Positions 1-6,197 of a DNA stretch of 9,215 nt are shown here, in pieces. How positions within the stretch are numbered: position 1 is the stretch's first letter; each line of letters opens with the position of its first letter. Position numbers and translations under genes: made by a program. This stretch comes from Sphingomonadales bacterium UBA1936 (lineage in GTDB: Bacteria > Pseudomonadota > Alphaproteobacteria > Sphingomonadales > Sphingomonadaceae): contig DDFE01000263.1 of NCBI GenBank assembly GCA_002336985.1, forward strand, positions 1,219 to 10,433. Direction: 5' to 3'. The notes beneath the pieces are model-generated. The model did not search any database. It saw only the letters and a program-made list of their open reading frames with translations, and was not told the origin of the DNA.

Positions 1-498
1 CCGTCGCTGCAGGACCAGCGCGAGCGGGTTGCCGCCCATGCGGGCAACGCGCTTGCTGTGGCAGGCCTTGTGTTCGCCGCCGGTATCTTCACCGGCATCC
101 TGTCGGGCACCAAGATGGTCGATGCCATGTCGGCGTCCGTCATCGCGGCGATCCCGCAGGCATGGGGGCCATATATGGCACCCATCACGGCAGTCATCAG
201 CGCACCGTTCACCTTCTTCATCTCGAACGACGCATTCTACTTCGGAATGCTGCCGATCCTGGCTGAAACCGGCGCGCATTACGGTGCGACGGCGGCGCAG
301 ATCGGGCGGGCGTCGCTGGTCGGGCAGCAGGTCCACCTGCTCAGCCCGCTGGTGGCCTCGACCTACCTGCTGGTCGGGTTCGTCGGGATCGAGTTCGGCG
401 AGCTTCAGCGGTTCACGCTGAAGTGGGCGACGGGGTCGTTCGTCGTCTTCTTCATCGCGTCTGTCCTGACCGGGGTATTCCCAATCATTACAGGTTGA
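1..498 (+). CDS. CitMHS-family citrate/H+ symporter, C-terminal part
   Basis: The reading frame is open from the first base, so the true start lies upstream of the window; 165 residues remain. Families of this type are inner-membrane carriers that import citrate, often as a metal-citrate complex, with protons. The visible part is hydrophobic with about four membrane segments: around residues 17-34, 50-75, 108-127 and 137-162. It carries stretches typical of the CitMHS C-terminus, such as HLLSPLVASTYLLVGFVG followed by EFGELQRFTLKWA, and a short motif ISNDAFYFGMLP. The stop is at 496-498, and no clear terminator follows. The next gene, 99 bp downstream, encodes a tricarboxylate-binding sensor, which fits a shared link to citrate. 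The family call is confident; the exact substrate and metal preference cannot be read from this fragment. Confidence 0.85.
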   Translation, partial: PSLQDQRERVAAHAGNALAVAGLVFAAGIFTGILSGTKMVDAMSASVIAAIPQAWGPYMAPITAVISAPFTFFISNDAFYFGMLPILAETGAHYGATAAQIGRASLVGQQVHLLSPLVASTYLLVGFVGIEFGELQRFTLKWATGSFVVFFIASVLTGVFPIITG

Positions 499-505
499 TG
501 AAATC

Positions 506-534
506 GTGACAGCTTGGTGAAAGCAACTTACACT
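506..534 (+). promoter_or_regulatory. Candidate sigma70-like promoter for the TctC-HTH regulator gene
   Basis: GTGACA (506-511) matches the -35 consensus TTGACA at five of six positions. It is followed, after exactly 17 bp, by TACACT (529-534), which matches TATAAT at four of six. A transcript would begin near 541 and leave a leader of about 57 nt before the GTG start at 598. This is the only good match in the 99-bp gap, and it implies that the regulator can be transcribed separately from the citrate carrier. The call rests on consensus matching only. Confidence 0.4.
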
Positions 535-597
535 TAGCCTGCCGACTCACGGGACGCGCCTGAAGAGCGCGCCCGGTCTGGAGAGGGAGCAGGCAAA

Positions 598-2025
598 GTG
601 GATATTTGCTCATCGGCCGTCCGTCGTATCGTGACCCAAGTGGTCGCTGTGGTGATGTGCGTCGCGTTTTCGACCACGGCTTTTGCGCAGGGCGCTGCGG
701 CGCCGCGCCCTGCCAGCGACCATCTGACGCTCGTCGTCCCGTCGGCCGTCGGCGGCGGATGGGACATGACGGCAAAAGCGATGAAAGCGACGCTGGAGCG
801 CGAGAATATCGTGCGCAGCGTCGATATCGTCCGCTATCCCGGCGCCGGCGGACTGGTCGGTCTCAGCCAGTTCGTCGCCCGCTACCGCGGCCGCGACGAC
901 GTGCTGATGATCGGCGGACTGGTGATGCTGGGCGCAGCGCTGCGTGACGAATCGGCAGTCGGTATCCGCGACGTCACCCCGATCGCCCGGATTACCGGCG
1001 ACTGGGGAATGCTCGTCACCAGCCGGCGCTCGCCGATCCAGACGGTCGAAGACATTTCGAAATCGATGACCGCCAATCCTGAAGGCGTGCGCTGGGCGGG
1101 CGGATCGCTGGGCGGACCGGACCAGGGACTGGTCTGGCGTATCGCGCAGCAACTCGGCGTGCCGTTCGACGAAATTCCCTATTATGGCCGTGCCGGTGGA
1201 CGCCGCGTTGCCGACGCTTTGGTCGAGGGACGTGCCGACATCGGCATGAGTGGATATTCCGAGTTCGCGACATTCCTGGCCGACAAGCAACTCCGTGTTC
1301 TCGCGGTCGCTGCGCCCGAACGTATCCCCGGCATCGATGCGCCGACGCTGCGCGAATCCGGCATCGACGCCACGATGATGAACTGGCGCGGCGTTTTTGC
1401 AGCTCCAGGGCTGGCCGCGGCGCAGCAGGACCGGTTGTCCACGCTTGTGGGCGCCATGGTGAAGAGCGCCACCTGGCAAGAAGCCCTGCGAACCAACCAC
1501 TGGACGAATACTTATCTCGACAGCGCTGCATTCGCGCAATTCATCGACCGCGAACAGGCGCGCTGGCTCGACATCGTCAACCCGCCCGAACGCACGACCA
1601 AGCTGACCATACCGGCGAGCAGCCTGCGGATCGACAGCCGCCTGCTCGCGATCCTTGCCACCGTGCTTGCCGTCGTGACTGCTGCTGCTGCGTTCCTGAC
1701 GTGGAGGCTGCATCGCCGTCGCGCGAGCGCGTTGGCACTCGAACTGCGCTGCCGCGAACTTGCCGGGCTGCTCGACCAGGACAAGGTCGACCCGGGCAAG
1801 CTGGTGAAGGACGGGATCGACAACGACTTCGGCGAATGGAAGCTGTCGTCGGCAGAGGCGGATATCGCGTGGTTCATGCTGCGCGGCCTGCCGCTGCGCG
1901 AAATCGCGACCTTGCGCGGAACCAGCGAACGCACCGTCCGCCAGCAAGCACAGGCGATCTATCGCAAGGCGGGTCTCGAGGGGCGTTCCGACCTCGCGGG
2001 ACGGGTTCTCGAACGCTTCATCTGA
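598..2025 (+). CDS. Membrane-bound one-component regulator: TctC/Bug periplasmic sensor, TM helix, LuxR-type HTH
   Basis: 475 residues. The GTG start is preceded by purine-rich GGAGAGGGAG (580-589), a good ribosome-binding site. Residues 1-30 form a signal sequence (possible cleavage at AFA-Q). Residues 40-335 resemble TctC/Bug substrate-binding proteins of tripartite tricarboxylate transporters, with VPSAVGGGWD near the start and YPGAGGLVG after it, both typical ligand-loop motifs. A single hydrophobic helix at about 349-369 is followed by basic residues (RLHRRR), so the C-terminus should be cytoplasmic. Residues 414-475 form a LuxR/GerE-type HTH: W-x-L-S-x-A-E, then GLPLREIATLRGTSERTVRQ, then IYRKAGLEGRSDLAGRVLE. 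There is no receiver domain. The inferred role is to bind a carboxylate in the periplasm and control transcription directly, perhaps of this cluster and the upstream citrate carrier. No TctA or TctB partner is present, which supports a sensory role. Ligand and target genes are unknown. Confidence 0.85.
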   Translation: MDICSSAVRRIVTQVVAVVMCVAFSTTAFAQGAAAPRPASDHLTLVVPSAVGGGWDMTAKAMKATLERENIVRSVDIVRYPGAGGLVGLSQFVARYRGRDDVLMIGGLVMLGAALRDESAVGIRDVTPIARITGDWGMLVTSRRSPIQTVEDISKSMTANPEGVRWAGGSLGGPDQGLVWRIAQQLGVPFDEIPYYGRAGGRRVADALVEGRADIGMSGYSEFATFLADKQLRVLAVAAPERIPGIDAPTLRESGIDATMMNWRGVFAAPGLAAAQQDRLSTLVGAMVKSATWQEALRTNHWTNTYLDSAAFAQFIDREQARWLDIVNPPERTTKLTIPASSLRIDSRLLAILATVLAVVTAAAAFLTWRLHRRRASALALELRCRELAGLLDQDKVDPGKLVKDGIDNDFGEWKLSSAEADIAWFMLRGLPLREIATLRGTSERTVRQQAQAIYRKAGLEGRSDLAGRVLERFI

Positions 2026-2059
2026 CGTATGCCCTCCGGGGTTGCGCCATTAGACGTAT
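2024..2059. promoter_or_regulatory. Paired GACGTAT repeats upstream of the mini PstS-like gene
   Basis: GACGTAT occurs at 2024-2030, overlapping the stop codon of the regulator gene, and again at 2053-2059, 29 bp later. Both copies are preceded by CAT plus two bases. The complementary TACGTCAT occurs before the TonB-dependent receptor at 6103-6110. This is a possible operator, perhaps for the LuxR-type domain encoded just upstream. The evidence is repetition alone and the motif is short. Confidence 0.25.
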
Positions 2060-2092
2060 CGACCCCCTGTCTCGATTGAGCATCCTCGACCC

Positions 2093-2629
2093 ATGCGATC
2101 GAAGCTGTCCCCACCCACGTTCACGCCCCGCCTTCGCGCGGTGCCGCGCCATGTCGGCGTGATGGCGGTTGTTGCGCTGGTGTTTGCCCTGACGGCTGGC
2201 GCACTCTGGGCTGCGCCGGTCATGACGAACCAGAAAACGAAATCGCTGACCGGCACGGTGCGGATCGTCGGTTCGCGGGATGCGGCGGCGCCGGTTTCAC
2301 GCTGGGCGTCGATCCTGAAACGCGACCATCCCGATGTCCATGTCGTGACGATGCTGTACGGTGCCGGAACCGGCGCGGGCGCGCTCGCCGATGGCGAAGC
2401 CGATCTGGTGCCGATGTTCCGGACGCTGCGTCCGGACGAGCGTGAGATGATCGTCGCGTCCGAAGGGCCGCCGCAATCGGCCGCCGTTGCCGTCCCGTCG
2501 ACGGCCGATCGCACGCTGCGGCTCTATTACAAACCGTTCGGCGTCACGCGCAGCGACCGCATCGCCGCCGAATTCGTCCATATCGCGCTCAGCCGGGAGG
2601 GCCGTGCCGCGCTTGCCCCCACACCATAA
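2093..2629 (+). CDS. Miniature PstS-like periplasmic binding protein (lacks central part of the fold)
   Basis: 178 residues, about half the size of its neighbours. A basic N-terminus and a hydrophobic stretch (about 24-41, ending near LWAAP) form a signal sequence or anchor. Residues 55-121 match the first lobe of the two other PstS-like proteins here: TVRIVGS, a helix ending KRDHPDVHV, then GAGTGAGALADGEADLVPMF. After about residue 122 the sequence jumps to what is normally the C-terminal end, RTLRLYYKPFG and FVHIALSREGRAAL. About 170 residues of the middle are absent, as is the final YLPL motif. Neither start has a clear ribosome-binding site; ATG at 2162 would give a shorter signal peptide and is a real alternative. 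The gene lies 67 bp after the regulator and 17 bp before the full-length relative, so it is probably cotranscribed. It may be a decayed duplicate or a working single-lobe accessory protein. Binding activity is doubtful. Confidence 0.7.
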   Translation: MRSKLSPPTFTPRLRAVPRHVGVMAVVALVFALTAGALWAAPVMTNQKTKSLTGTVRIVGSRDAAAPVSRWASILKRDHPDVHVVTMLYGAGTGAGALADGEADLVPMFRTLRPDEREMIVASEGPPQSAAVAVPSTADRTLRLYYKPFGVTRSDRIAAEFVHIALSREGRAALAPTP

Positions 2630-2635
2630 TGAAAC

Positions 2636-2642
2636 GGAGAGG
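2636..2642 (+). promoter_or_regulatory. Ribosome-binding site fixing the start at 2647
   Basis: GGAGAGG lies 4 nt before ATG 2647. The in-frame ATG at 2629, which overlaps the previous stop codon as TAATG, has no such site ahead of it. The start at 2647 also leaves a cleaner signal peptide. Confidence 0.7.
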
Positions 2643-2646
2643 AAAC

Positions 2647-3831
2647 ATGACTTCATATCGCTCGCTGGCGAACGCATTGTGCGCGGCCATGCTCGCCGCG
2701 ATGCCGGTCGCGGCATTGGCGCAGGCGCACGGCCCCGCCTCGGACTCGCCGCCGGTAAAGCCCGGCGTGACGACCTGGCTCGAACCGACGGCCGCACCGG
2801 TCTTTCCGCAGACCGACGCCGAGAAAAAGGCCGGGATGCAGGACGGCCGTACGCTTCCCACGCCGGAGTTCCTGCAGCCGCAGTTGGACGCCGCGCTGCC
2901 CGCATTCGCACCGACCAAGGGGCTGCGGATCACGCGGACGTTCAAGGCCGGTTCTTCGGACGTCCTGCCCGGCCTGGTGGATGGTTGGGTGAAGGCGTTT
3001 CAGAAGTACCAGCCGGGGTTCAAGCTCGAGGTCGAACGGCCGCTTGCGGGAAGCCTGGGGGCGCTCGAACTGATCAAGGGCAACCTCGACCTGGTCTTCG
3101 TCTCGCGAGAGTTGAAGCCCAGCGATGTGTCCGGCTTCCGCGATAAATTCGGTTACGACCCGTTCTCGATGCCGATCTCGGGCGGCACCTGGCGCCACTT
3201 CGGCTTCCTCGATGCGATGGCATTCATGACGCACCCGGGCAATCCGATCCGCCAACTGAGCTTTGCACAGATCGACGCGGCGTTCTCGTCGACGCGGCAT
3301 CGCGGCGGCAAGCCGATCAAGACCTGGGGCGATCTGGGCCTGACGGGCGAATGGGCCAACCGCCCGGTGCACCTCTATGGCATCAAGCCGTGGAACGGGT
3401 TCGAGGAATTCATCCGCCAGCGCGTGCTGTCGGTGCCGGGCAAGCGCGGCGAATGGAACGACAGCATCCATTTCGACGACACTTTCTTCGCGGTCGCGCG
3501 CCGTGTCGCAGCCGATCCTGATGCGCTCGGCTATACAGGGATGTCGGCGATCGATTCCGAAGTCGCGATCGTGCCCGTCACGACCGGCGAGGGACCGGCG
3601 CTGGAACCCAATTACAAGAATGTGGCGATGGCGGACTATCCGTTGACCCGCGTGATTTACCTCAACACCAACGCGCCCAAGGGCAAGCCGCTCGACCCGG
3701 CACTGGCGGAATTCGCGCGCTTCATCCTTAGCCGCGAAGGGCAGGCGGTGATCCTGAAGCAGGGCATCTACCTGCCGCTGCGTGCGCGTCAGGTGACGGC
3801 AAGCCTGGACTATATGAAGTCGCCGCGCTGA
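2647..3831 (+). CDS. PstS-like periplasmic substrate-binding protein, full length
   Basis: 394 residues from the ATG with the good ribosome-binding site. Residues 1-25 are a signal peptide (ALA-Q cleavage). Residues 26-92 are a proline-rich stretch without a recognised fold. Residues 93-378 form a PstS/PBP-like domain: FKAGSSDVLPGLVDGWVKAF, then GSLGALELIKGNLDLVFVSREL, LYGIKPWNGFEEF, VAADPDALGYTGMSAID, and the closing ILSREGQAVILKQGIYLPL. PstS proteins deliver phosphate to the Pst ABC transporter, but no PstCAB genes are near. By eye, the usual RSDGSGT-type ligand loop reads GIKPWNG here, and the aspartate of the GASDAP loop is replaced by arginine (FVSRE). It is therefore a member of the fold with probably another ligand. 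It is the last gene of the rightward cluster and ends 11 bp before a strong terminator. Fold call confident, substrate unknown. Confidence 0.82.
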   Translation: MTSYRSLANALCAAMLAAMPVAALAQAHGPASDSPPVKPGVTTWLEPTAAPVFPQTDAEKKAGMQDGRTLPTPEFLQPQLDAALPAFAPTKGLRITRTFKAGSSDVLPGLVDGWVKAFQKYQPGFKLEVERPLAGSLGALELIKGNLDLVFVSRELKPSDVSGFRDKFGYDPFSMPISGGTWRHFGFLDAMAFMTHPGNPIRQLSFAQIDAAFSSTRHRGGKPIKTWGDLGLTGEWANRPVHLYGIKPWNGFEEFIRQRVLSVPGKRGEWNDSIHFDDTFFAVARRVAADPDALGYTGMSAIDSEVAIVPVTTGEGPALEPNYKNVAMADYPLTRVIYLNTNAPKGKPLDPALAEFARFILSREGQAVILKQGIYLPLRARQVTASLDYMKSPR

Positions 3832-3841
3832 GCGGCAAAGA

Positions 3842-3876
3842 AAAAGGCCCCCGGCGATATCCGCCGGGGGCCTTTT
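3842..3876. terminator. Bidirectional rho-independent terminator
   Basis: A perfect 15-bp inverted repeat: AAAAGGCCCCCGGCG (3842-3856), loop ATATC, then its complement (3862-3876). The A-run on the left and T-run on the right let it stop transcription from both strands. It sits between the convergent PstS-like gene (stop at 3831) and the YncE-like gene (stop at 3892) and should serve both. Confidence 0.93.
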
Positions 3877-3891
3877 CTATGTCCGTCGATC

Positions 3892-4947
3892 TTACTTGGG
3901 TGCGTAGGTCAGCACGACGAAGCTGTTCGGGTGGAAATAGGGTGCCGGGGTGGCGCCCTTGTCGTCCGGTCCCGGGAAGGTCGCATCGGCCGTCACGATA
4001 TACGCTTTCCCGTTGCGTTCATCGATCGCCATGGTGCGCGCCTGCGGGCGGGTCTGGACGTTGCCGAGCAGCGTATAGGAATCGGCGCTGTTGCGCTTGA
4101 CGACGGTCAGGCTGGAATTGCCGCCGTTCGACATCAGGATGTGCCCGCGCTTCTCGTCGACCTGCATGCCGTCGATGCCGCTGCCGATCGGCAGCTTGGC
4201 GATCTGCTTACCGGTCGCGGGGTCGAGGGCGATGAACACCGGCTTGTCGCCGCGGCAGCCGATCAGGATGCGATCGGTCGCGTGGTGATATTCGACCGCG
4301 ACCACTTGGACGCAATCGATGTTGTAGCGCGCGGTTTCCTTCAGCGTCTTCGAATCGAGTTTCAGCAGGATGTTGTCGTAGCGCGCGGGCGCCCAGAGCG
4401 TACCTTTTCCATCGGGTGAAGGACCATCCATCTTCTTGAACGGAAAGACCGTCTTGCCCAGCAGCTTGCCGGTCGCCGCATCGAGCGTGAACCAGGCCGA
4501 TTCCGCCGTGCGCGCGCCGACCACTGCCTGCAGGCGCTTGGTCGCGGGGTCATAGGACACGGTGTTAAGCCCGCCATCGTCGGCAAGCTTGATCCGGTCG
4601 ATCACGGCCAGCGTCTTCAGGTTGAAGCTCAGCAGCGAGCCATCCGTCATCGCAGTATAGCCGCGGTTGTATTCCGGCAGCAGGACCGATCCGTTCGCGC
4701 CGACCGAATTGGCGACCGTGCCGACGACCTTGTTGGTATCGACATTGTACACGGTCAGGCCGTCCTTGCGGCGTGCGATGAACAGGCGGTTTCCGTGCGG
4801 CTCCAGCTGGATATAGTCCCAGTCGGTGTCCGTGCTCGGCAGGGTCGTGGCCGACTCCAGCGTGTAGATCGGTGTCGTCTGCGCGGCGAGCGGCGCGGCA
4901 AATGTGGCGGCGGCAATGCCCGCCAGAATCTTGAAGCGGTGACGCAT
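3892..4947 (-). CDS. YncE-like periplasmic YVTN-family beta-propeller protein
   Basis: 351 residues, close to the size of E. coli YncE. The ATG is preceded on the minus strand by AGGGAGAG, with good spacing. Residues 1-22 are a signal peptide (LAA-Q). The mature part shows repeated blade-like units: VYNVDTNKVVGTVA (66-79), TLDAATGKLLGK (154-165), KLDSKTLKETARY (196-208) and ALDPATGKQIAKLPIG (240-255). Each is followed by strand pairs, as in seven-bladed propellers. Cysteines C212 and C231 are the only two and could form a disulfide. No enzymatic motif is evident; these proteins usually act as binding or scaffold proteins in the periplasm. In E. coli, yncE lies next to the TonB-dependent receptor gene yncD (pqqU); here a TonB-dependent receptor lies nearby too. 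It is transcribed away from the third PstS-like gene across a 130-bp shared upstream region. Confidence 0.82.
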   Translation of the reverse strand: MRHRFKILAGIAAATFAAPLAAQTTPIYTLESATTLPSTDTDWDYIQLEPHGNRLFIARRKDGLTVYNVDTNKVVGTVANSVGANGSVLLPEYNRGYTAMTDGSLLSFNLKTLAVIDRIKLADDGGLNTVSYDPATKRLQAVVGARTAESAWFTLDAATGKLLGKTVFPFKKMDGPSPDGKGTLWAPARYDNILLKLDSKTLKETARYNIDCVQVVAVEYHHATDRILIGCRGDKPVFIALDPATGKQIAKLPIGSGIDGMQVDEKRGHILMSNGGNSSLTVVKRNSADSYTLLGNVQTRPQARTMAIDERNGKAYIVTADATFPGPDDKGATPAPYFHPNSFVVLTYAPK

Positions 4948-5037
4948 GGTTGAACTCTCCCTGTAATATCGCCGTCATGGAACGATAATGCGATGTGAAC
5001 GCATCTGCGATTTCGCGCATTCGCTAGAGGGACTATC

Positions 5038-5056
5038 CTGACAGCTGCCTGACAAT
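5038..5056 (-). promoter_or_regulatory. Pho-box-like direct repeat upstream of the YncE-like gene
   Basis: Read on the minus strand, TTGTCAG-GCAG-CTGTCAG has two half-sites spaced 11 bp apart, as in the PhoB box (CTGTCAT-N4-CTGTCAT). It points toward the YncE-like gene, whose start is about 90 bp away. No strong -10 follows: TAGCGA lies 11 bp downstream and is a weak match. This suggests, but does not show, control by phosphate starvation. Confidence 0.3.
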
Positions 5057-5077
5057 CTGTGTTCCGTCAGACGACCG

Positions 5078-6082
5078 ATGCGCAGCGTGCGGCGGTCGTC
5101 CAGTCATGCGGCCATGATCCTGCGTTTTCTCGCCGCCGCTGCGGCCTTGCTCGCGTCGTCACCCGCCAATCTGGTTCCGCGCGATGCCCCCTATCTGACA
5201 CCCGATGGCCGGGTGCGGGTGGTCGGTTACAACGACATGGATCAGATGCTTCCCTCGCTCGGCGAGCGCTTCTCGCGCGACCATCCGGGGGTTCGGTTCG
5301 ACTTCGTGCTGAAGGGGACAAGGACCGCGCCTGCAGCGCTCATCGACGGCACGTCCGCCTTTGCGCCGATGGGGGCGGAGTTCGAGCCTGCCGATCTCGC
5401 AGCATGGCGCCGGGTCCATGGCGGAGAACCGCTGGCCGTTCCCATCGCTCATGACTCCCTGCACCCTTCGGCACTGTCGTCGCCCACCGGAATATTGGTG
5501 CATGAGTCCAACCCGATGCGGCGGATGACGCTAGCATCGCTCCGCCGCGTCGTAGCGCCTTTGGCTGGCGAGAGGCCGGCAATGCTGTGGCGTGACCTGG
5601 GCGTGCGCGGCGCTCTGGCGGACAAGCCGATCCGCGTCGTCGGCCTGGCCGCGGACACCGCCATCGGTGCGCTTACGCTGCGACGGATGGGTGCCGCGGA
5701 TTATCGCGCCGGGTTCGAGGCAAAGCGTCAGTCGCGCGACGTCGCGGCGGTCGTGGCGGCCGACCCTGCCGCGATCGGCATTGCGAATCTCAACCATGTG
5801 ACGGCCGGGCTTCGTGCGCTCGCAATCGCGGGCAAGGACGGCAGGTTCGTGCCGGGCGACGAGCGCGGTATCCGGTCCGGCCGCTACCCGCTGGACCGCA
5901 CCCTGCTGATCTATGTGCGCCGCGACGGGAACGGACGGGTAGAGCCGCTGGCCCGCGCCTTCCTCGATCTGGCGTTGTCACCCGCCGGGCAGGCGATTAT
6001 CGCCAGCGGATCGCGCAAATACCTGCCGCTCAACCACCGGGAGATCGCAGCCGCCCGGGTTGCCGCCGGCCTGCCTGAATGA
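5078..6082 (+). CDS. PstS-like periplasmic substrate-binding protein, second full-length copy
   Basis: 334 residues. The start is uncertain: ATG 5078 gives an N-terminus with RR and a long n-region, whereas ATG 5114 gives a compact signal peptide (MILRFLAAAAALLASSPA). Neither has a clear ribosome-binding site. Residues 45-322 follow the same order as the PstS-like protein at 2647: RVRVVGYNDMDQMLPSLGE, FSRDHPGVRF, IDGTSAFAPMGAEF, the lobe-two segment with WRDLGVRGALADKPI, VAADPAAIGIANLNHV, LDRTLLIYV, and LDLALSPAGQAIIASGSRKY before LPL. Identity to that protein looks low but the layout is collinear. Ligand-loop residues differ again: GLAADTAIGA stands where PstS has RSDGSGT. It lies 115 bp ahead of the TonB-dependent receptor in the same direction and diverges from the YncE-like gene. 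It may work with the receptor as a periplasmic acceptor; this is inferred from position. No ABC transporter genes accompany it. Confidence 0.78.
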   Translation: MRSVRRSSSHAAMILRFLAAAAALLASSPANLVPRDAPYLTPDGRVRVVGYNDMDQMLPSLGERFSRDHPGVRFDFVLKGTRTAPAALIDGTSAFAPMGAEFEPADLAAWRRVHGGEPLAVPIAHDSLHPSALSSPTGILVHESNPMRRMTLASLRRVVAPLAGERPAMLWRDLGVRGALADKPIRVVGLAADTAIGALTLRRMGAADYRAGFEAKRQSRDVAAVVAADPAAIGIANLNHVTAGLRALAIAGKDGRFVPGDERGIRSGRYPLDRTLLIYVRRDGNGRVEPLARAFLDLALSPAGQAIIASGSRKYLPLNHREIAAARVAAGLPE

Positions 6083-6085
6083 CCG

Positions 6086-6115
6086 ATGCCGTAGAAGGCC
6101 CCTACGTCATATAAC
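6086..6115 (+). promoter_or_regulatory. Candidate promoter with embedded TACGTCAT motif before the TonB receptor
   Basis: TATAAC (6110-6115) matches the -10 consensus at five of six positions. ATGCCG (6086-6091), 18 bp upstream, is a weak -35. TACGTCAT (6103-6110) lies in the spacer and touches the -10; its complement occurs twice before the gene at 2093. A protein bound there would overlap the promoter core. The match is suggestive only. No Fur-box-like sequence was seen in this 115-bp gap. Confidence 0.27.
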
Positions 6116-6183
6116 GGATGGATTCTGCGACCCCGAAAACCTCTCATAGGGCCTGCTCGATCGGCCGATGATGCCGACGATCT

Positions 6184-6190
6184 GGGGAGG
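6184..6190 (+). promoter_or_regulatory. Ribosome-binding site fixing the TonB receptor start at 6198
   Basis: GGGGAGG ends 7 nt before ATG 6198, which is ideal spacing. The upstream in-frame ATG at 6168 would place this purine run inside the coding sequence and add ten residues ahead of a normal signal peptide. Confidence 0.8.
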
Positions 6191-6197
6191 ATTTCTA

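Noticed and set aside
506..523. Pho-box-like repeat on the minus strand: CTTTCAC, four bases, CTGTCAC
   Set aside because: It points away from the only gene it could activate (598, plus strand), one half-site is degenerate, and the same bases are better explained as a -35 element of a plus-strand promoter.
610..1947. 445-codon open frame on the minus strand
   Set aside because: It is a high-GC shadow of the TctC-HTH gene. Its translation is rich in Arg, Gln and Ala with no recognisable domain, while the plus-strand frame has clear domains and a ribosome-binding site.
2093..2629. The short PstS-like gene as a frameshifted full-length gene
   Set aside because: The missing middle segment is not found in another frame. 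The space to the next gene is only 17 bp, so the DNA itself is absent.
2629..2646. Earlier ATG at 2629 for the full-length PstS-like gene
   Set aside because: It overlaps the previous stop codon but has no ribosome-binding site; GGAGAGG sits just before 2647 instead.
4988..5020. ATGCG/CGCAT inverted repeat (4988-5004) with a further CGCAT at 5016-5020 and the palindrome GCGATTTCGC, as an operator
   Set aside because: The arms are only 5 bp, no matching copy was found before the other genes, and such repeats are common in high-GC DNA.
6168..6197. Earlier ATG at 6168 for the TonB receptor
   Set aside because: The strong GGGGAGG site at 6184-6190 serves ATG 6198, which begins a normal signal peptide.
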